DNA of 8,596 nucleotides, from positions 1 through 8,596 of the forward strand of contig JBIKLI010000184.1 in assembly GCA_044359885.1 (NCBI GenBank), written 5' to 3'. A model generated the notes under the pieces. The model was not told where the DNA came from, did no database searches, and saw only the letters and a program-made list of their open reading frames with translations. The position numbers and the translations under genes were made by a program. The DNA is from CAIOSQ01 sp044359885 (GTDB lineage Bacteria; Pseudomonadota; Alphaproteobacteria; CACIAM-22H2). Of the stretch, positions 5,988-8,596 are shown piece by piece (position 1 is the stretch's first letter; each line of letters begins with the position of its first letter).

Positions 5988-7031
5988 TCAGGAATTGGGG
6001 CCGCGATCCATGGAGAAGGGCTGCCAGCGGCGCAGACCGCTCGCCGTGAGCACGGTGGGATTGACGCAGGACAGCGGCCAGCGCCCGGACAGGACCAGCG
6101 CCAGTTCCTGCCCGACGCGGCGCTTGCGCGCCGGATCGAAGCGGGCCGAAGCAGACGCATTATGCGGCGCCAGGATCACGTGCGGCATGCGCAGCAGCGG
6201 GTTGTCGGGCCGGGGCGGCTCGACCTCGAACACGTCGAGACCGGCGCCGGCGATCCAACCCTCTTCCAGCGCCCGGATCAGCGCCGATTCCTGCACGGTC
6301 GGGCCGCGGCCGGTGTTGATGAAGATCGCGGTCTTCTTCATCTGCCGGAAATGCTTCTCCTGGAAGAAGCCGCGCGTCTGGGGCGTGTCGGGCAGGTGCA
6401 TCGACACGAAATCCGAGGTGGCCAGCAGTTCGCCCAGGCTCGAAGGTTCGACGCCGAGCTCGGTCATCCGCGTCTCCTCGACGAACGGATCGAAGGCCTT
6501 GAGCCGAAGCCCGAATGCCGATGCGCGACGGGCGGTGGCGCGCGCCACCCGGCCGAAGGACAGGAAGCCGAGCGTCTGGCCGATCAGCCGCGGGATCTTG
6601 AGCAGCTGCGGCCGGCCGTCGCCCCAGCGTCCCTCGCGAACCATCCGGTCCTGCTCGATGCAGCGGCGATGCGTGGCCAGCAGCAGCATCATCGCGTGGT
6701 CGGCGACCTCGTCGATGAACGTGTCCGGGCAGTTGGTGACCGGGATCCCCTTCGCGGTCGCCGCGGCGACGTCGACATAGTCGACCCCGACCGAACCGAG
6801 CGCGATGATCCGGCACCTTGTCAGCGCGCCGATCATGCGCGCCGTGAACTTCATGCCCTTGGCGTAGACCGCGTCGGCGGACGGCGCCGCGGCCACGAAG
6901 GCGTCCTCGTCCGGCGCGCATTCGACGATCTCGGCGCCCATGCCCTCGAGCGCCTCCAGTTCGTAGTCGTATCCGCCGCCGCCCGTCGTGAACGACGCCG
7001 CCGCCGGCGTCAGGATCGTGAACTTCGCCAC
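5988..7031 (-). CDS. D-isomer-specific 2-hydroxyacid dehydrogenase family protein
   Basis: This protein of 347 residues has the two-domain fold of glyoxylate/hydroxypyruvate reductases and phosphoglycerate dehydrogenases, which interconvert 2-keto acids and D-2-hydroxy acids with NAD(P)H. The catalytic set is complete: Arg242 in INTGRGP, Glu271 in DVFEVEP and His290 in LAPHNAS. Asp181 (KAFDPF) is placed to bind the adenosine ribose and suggests NAD. The cofactor loop, normally GxGxxG, reads SFGRVA (158-163), with the first glycine replaced by serine and the last by alanine. A short C-terminal tail after CVNP carries no known motif. The start is GTG at 7031 with GAGAGGA 9 bases upstream. A carboxylated sugar-derived keto acid is the expected substrate given its operon partners, but it cannot be named from sequence. 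Confidence 0.88.
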   Translation of the reverse strand: MAKFTILTPAAASFTTGGGGYDYELEALEGMGAEIVECAPDEDAFVAAAPSADAVYAKGMKFTARMIGALTRCRIIALGSVGVDYVDVAAATAKGIPVTNCPDTFIDEVADHAMMLLLATHRRCIEQDRMVREGRWGDGRPQLLKIPRLIGQTLGFLSFGRVARATARRASAFGLRLKAFDPFVEETRMTELGVEPSSLGELLATSDFVSMHLPDTPQTRGFFQEKHFRQMKKTAIFINTGRGPTVQESALIRALEEGWIAGAGLDVFEVEPPRPDNPLLRMPHVILAPHNASASARFDPARKRRVGQELALVLSGRWPLSCVNPTVLTASGLRRWQPFSMDRGPNS

Positions 7032-7060
7032 TTGCCGTTGTCCTCTCTCGATGTCGCCGG

Positions 7061-7079
7061 CCGCCGCGCGGTCCGGCGG
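7061..7079. repeat. Small GC hairpin between the permease and hydroxyacid dehydrogenase genes
   Basis: CCGCCG (7061-7066) and CGGCGG (7074-7079) form a 6-bp stem around a 7-base loop in the 52-base gap between the two genes. It may slow transcription or protect the permease mRNA end, letting transporter and enzyme levels differ. At this GC content a stem of this size can arise by chance. Confidence 0.25.
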
Positions 7080-7083
7080 GCCG

Positions 7084-8013
7084 TCATTCCTTCACCGCAC
7101 CCGTCAACGAAGAGACGTAGTAGTCGACGAAGAACGAATAGAAGAGCGCGACCGGAATCGATCCGAGCAGCGAGCCCGCCATCAAGGCGCCCCATTGATA
7201 GACGTCGCCGGTGACGAGTTCGGTCAGGATGGCGACAGGCACGGTCTTCTTCTCGGTCGACTGGATGAAGGCGAGCGCATAGATGAACTCGTTCCAGGAC
7301 AGCGTGAAGCTGAAGATGCCGGCGCTGATCAGACCCGGCACCGCCAGCGGCAGCGTGATCCGCCAGAGGATCTGCACCCGCGTCGCGCCGTCGATGAGAG
7401 CACATTCCTCGAGTTCGTAGGGGATCGACTTGAAATAGCCGATCAGAAGCCAGGTGCAGAACGGGATCAGGAATGTCGGGTAGGTCAGGATCAGCGCGAG
7501 CGGCGTGTCGAACAGCCCCAGCTGGAACACCATCGTCGCGAGCGGAATGAACAGGATCGACGGGGGCACCAGATAGGCCAGATAGATCGCGAGGCCGACA
7601 TATTGGCTGCCCTTGAAGCGCAGCCGCTGGATCGCGTAGGCGGCGAGCGTGCTGGCGACCAGCGAAAGGATCGTCGAGAAGACAGCGACGATCATCGTCG
7701 TCCACAGCCAGCGCGGATAGTCGGTCTTGAAGAGCAACAGGTAGATATGATCCAGCGTCGGCGAGCCGATCCAGAACGGATTGTAGGTCTTGTAGTCGTA
7801 AAGCTCGGCGTTCGGCTTGAAGGCCGTGATCGACATCCAATAGAACGGAAAGAGCAGGATCAGGACGAAGCAGGCCAGCGGGACGTAGATCGTCACCGCG
7901 CGGCGTGAGCGGCTTTCCCAGGCCAGCGCCTCCGGCGCCGCAGAGGACTTCCCCTCGGGCGGCCGGGGCGCGTCGGGGTCGTCGGCCGCGATCGCCATGC
8001 GGGCGTCAGTCAT
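7084..8013 (-). CDS. Carbohydrate ABC transporter permease, MalG type
   Basis: This inner-membrane permease of 309 residues belongs to the MalG/UgpE class of sugar importers. A hydrophilic N-terminus of about 38 residues precedes six predicted membrane segments (roughly 40-62, 104-127, 138-158, 165-185, 222-245 and 275-297). The cytoplasmic EAA loop, which docks on the ATPase, reads EECALIDGATRVQILWRITL followed by P (202-222), matching the family pattern of EAA, a glycine at 209 and a late LP. The ATG at 8013 overlaps the end of the preceding permease gene by 8 bases (ATGACTGA), typical of paired permeases. The C-terminal hydrophilic tail is short, as in the family. The transported sugar cannot be read from a permease; the catabolic genes that follow point to a sugar acid or its precursor. 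Confidence 0.95.
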   Translation of the reverse strand: MTDARMAIAADDPDAPRPPEGKSSAAPEALAWESRSRRAVTIYVPLACFVLILLFPFYWMSITAFKPNAELYDYKTYNPFWIGSPTLDHIYLLLFKTDYPRWLWTTMIVAVFSTILSLVASTLAAYAIQRLRFKGSQYVGLAIYLAYLVPPSILFIPLATMVFQLGLFDTPLALILTYPTFLIPFCTWLLIGYFKSIPYELEECALIDGATRVQILWRITLPLAVPGLISAGIFSFTLSWNEFIYALAFIQSTEKKTVPVAILTELVTGDVYQWGALMAGSLLGSIPVALFYSFFVDYYVSSLTGAVKE

Positions 8014-8596
8014 CGCCTTCTCCCTGCTGCCATTTGCGGCGCGCGAGCGCGAAGTAGCTGAACAACGTCGCGAACACCAGGAACGGGATCATCGAGACCG
8101 CTATCGCGGCGCCCTCGCCCAGCTGCCCTGCCGGGATGCCGCGCTGGAAGGCCAGCGTCGCCAGCAGATGGGTCGAGTTCACCGGACCGCCCCGGGTGAT
8201 CGCATAGACCAGCTGGAAATCCGTGAAGGTGAAGATGATGCTGAACGTCATCACGATCGCCAGGATCGGCAGCAGCATCGGAAAGGTGATGTAGCGGAAG
8301 CGCTGCCACGGGGTGGATCCATCGAGCATCGCCGCCTCGTAGAGCGACGGCGATATGGTCTGCAGCCCGGCGAGCAGCGAGATCGCCACGAAAGGGATCC
8401 CGCGCCAGACATTCGCCGCGATCAGCGACCACCGGGCGGACCAGGGCGTGTTGATGAAGTCGACATTCGTGTCGCGCAGGCCCATCTCGATCAGCACATA
8501 GGAGATGATCGAGAACTGCGGGTTGAAGATCCACCAGAAGGCGATGGCCGTCAGCACCGTCGGCACGATCCAGGGCAGCAGGATGATGGCGCGCAG
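8006..8596 (-). CDS. Carbohydrate ABC transporter permease, MalF/UgpA type, truncated at the window edge
   Basis: The last 196 codons of a MalF-type inner-membrane permease. The frame is open through the window edge (LRAIILLPWIVPTVL reads straight off the end), so the start and roughly the first 100 residues lie outside; the GTG at 8566 is internal, not a start. The EAA loop is YEAAMLDGSTPWQRFRYITF followed by P (86-106 of the visible part). TRGGPVNSTHLLATLAFQRG (134-153) is typical of this class. It pairs with the MalG-type permease, whose gene overlaps its 3' end by 8 bases. A solute-binding protein gene would commonly lie just upstream, outside the window, and an ATPase gene is also still required. 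Confidence 0.95.
   Translation of the reverse strand: MRAIILLPWIVPTVLTAIAFWWIFNPQFSIISYVLIEMGLRDTNVDFINTPWSARWSLIAANVWRGIPFVAISLLAGLQTISPSLYEAAMLDGSTPWQRFRYITFPMLLPILAIVMTFSIIFTFTDFQLVYAITRGGPVNSTHLLATLAFQRGIPAGQLGEGAAIAVSMIPFLVFATLFSYFALARRKWQQGEGDD

Noticed and set aside
1..8596. CRISPR array, tRNA, rRNA, riboswitch or defence/phage genes
   Set aside because: No regularly spaced repeats, tRNA-like cloverleaf with a conserved T-loop, rRNA-like segment or defence/phage protein motif was noticed on reading both strands. The genes are metabolic and transport genes.

Overview
The window is GC-rich DNA with strong G/C at third codon positions, frequent GTG/TTG starts and tightly packed genes. 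Together with the protein families present, this suggests an alphaproteobacterium, possibly Rhizobiales or Rhodospirillales; the genus cannot be read from the sequence. The theme is uptake and catabolism of a sugar acid (hexuronate, aldonate or a related keto-deoxy acid).

Layout. (1) Positions 1-439 hold no intact gene: a possible 3' end of an unknown plus-strand gene (to 61), two small inverted repeats, and a decayed IS3-family insertion sequence (about 140-438) that keeps the transposase C-terminus and a striking long hairpin (283-334). The remnant runs up to the stop codon of the next gene. (2) Positions 440-1830, minus strand: a DHRS6/BDH2-like short-chain dehydrogenase followed by a KDPG-type aldolase, the two overlapping by 4 bp. 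(3) Positions about 1831-1942: a short divergent control region with a good sigma-70-type promoter for the plus strand, a weaker one for the minus strand, and a perfect 15-bp palindrome between and over them. (4) Positions 1943-3478, plus strand: an altronate/galactarate dehydratase (UxaA/GarD family). (5) Positions 3504-8596, minus strand: an operon read right to left, made of two MalF/MalG-type sugar ABC permeases (the first truncated by the window edge), a D-2-hydroxyacid dehydrogenase, a DenD-like extended SDR and a UxuB-like mannitol-dehydrogenase-family oxidoreductase. It converges on the dehydratase gene, with a GC hairpin at the junction.

Working model (inference). The ABC importer brings in a sugar or sugar acid. 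The UxuB-like, DenD-like and 2-hydroxyacid dehydrogenases interconvert keto and hydroxy acids. The UxaA-family enzyme dehydrates an aldonate to a 2-keto-3-deoxy acid, and the aldolase cleaves that acid, or its phosphate, to pyruvate plus an aldehyde. No 2-keto-3-deoxygluconate kinase, isomerase, transporter ATPase, solute-binding protein or regulator lies in the window, so the exact substrate is open. The combination of four oxidoreductases with a dehydratase and an aldolase is the most interesting biology here. No wholly new system was recognised.
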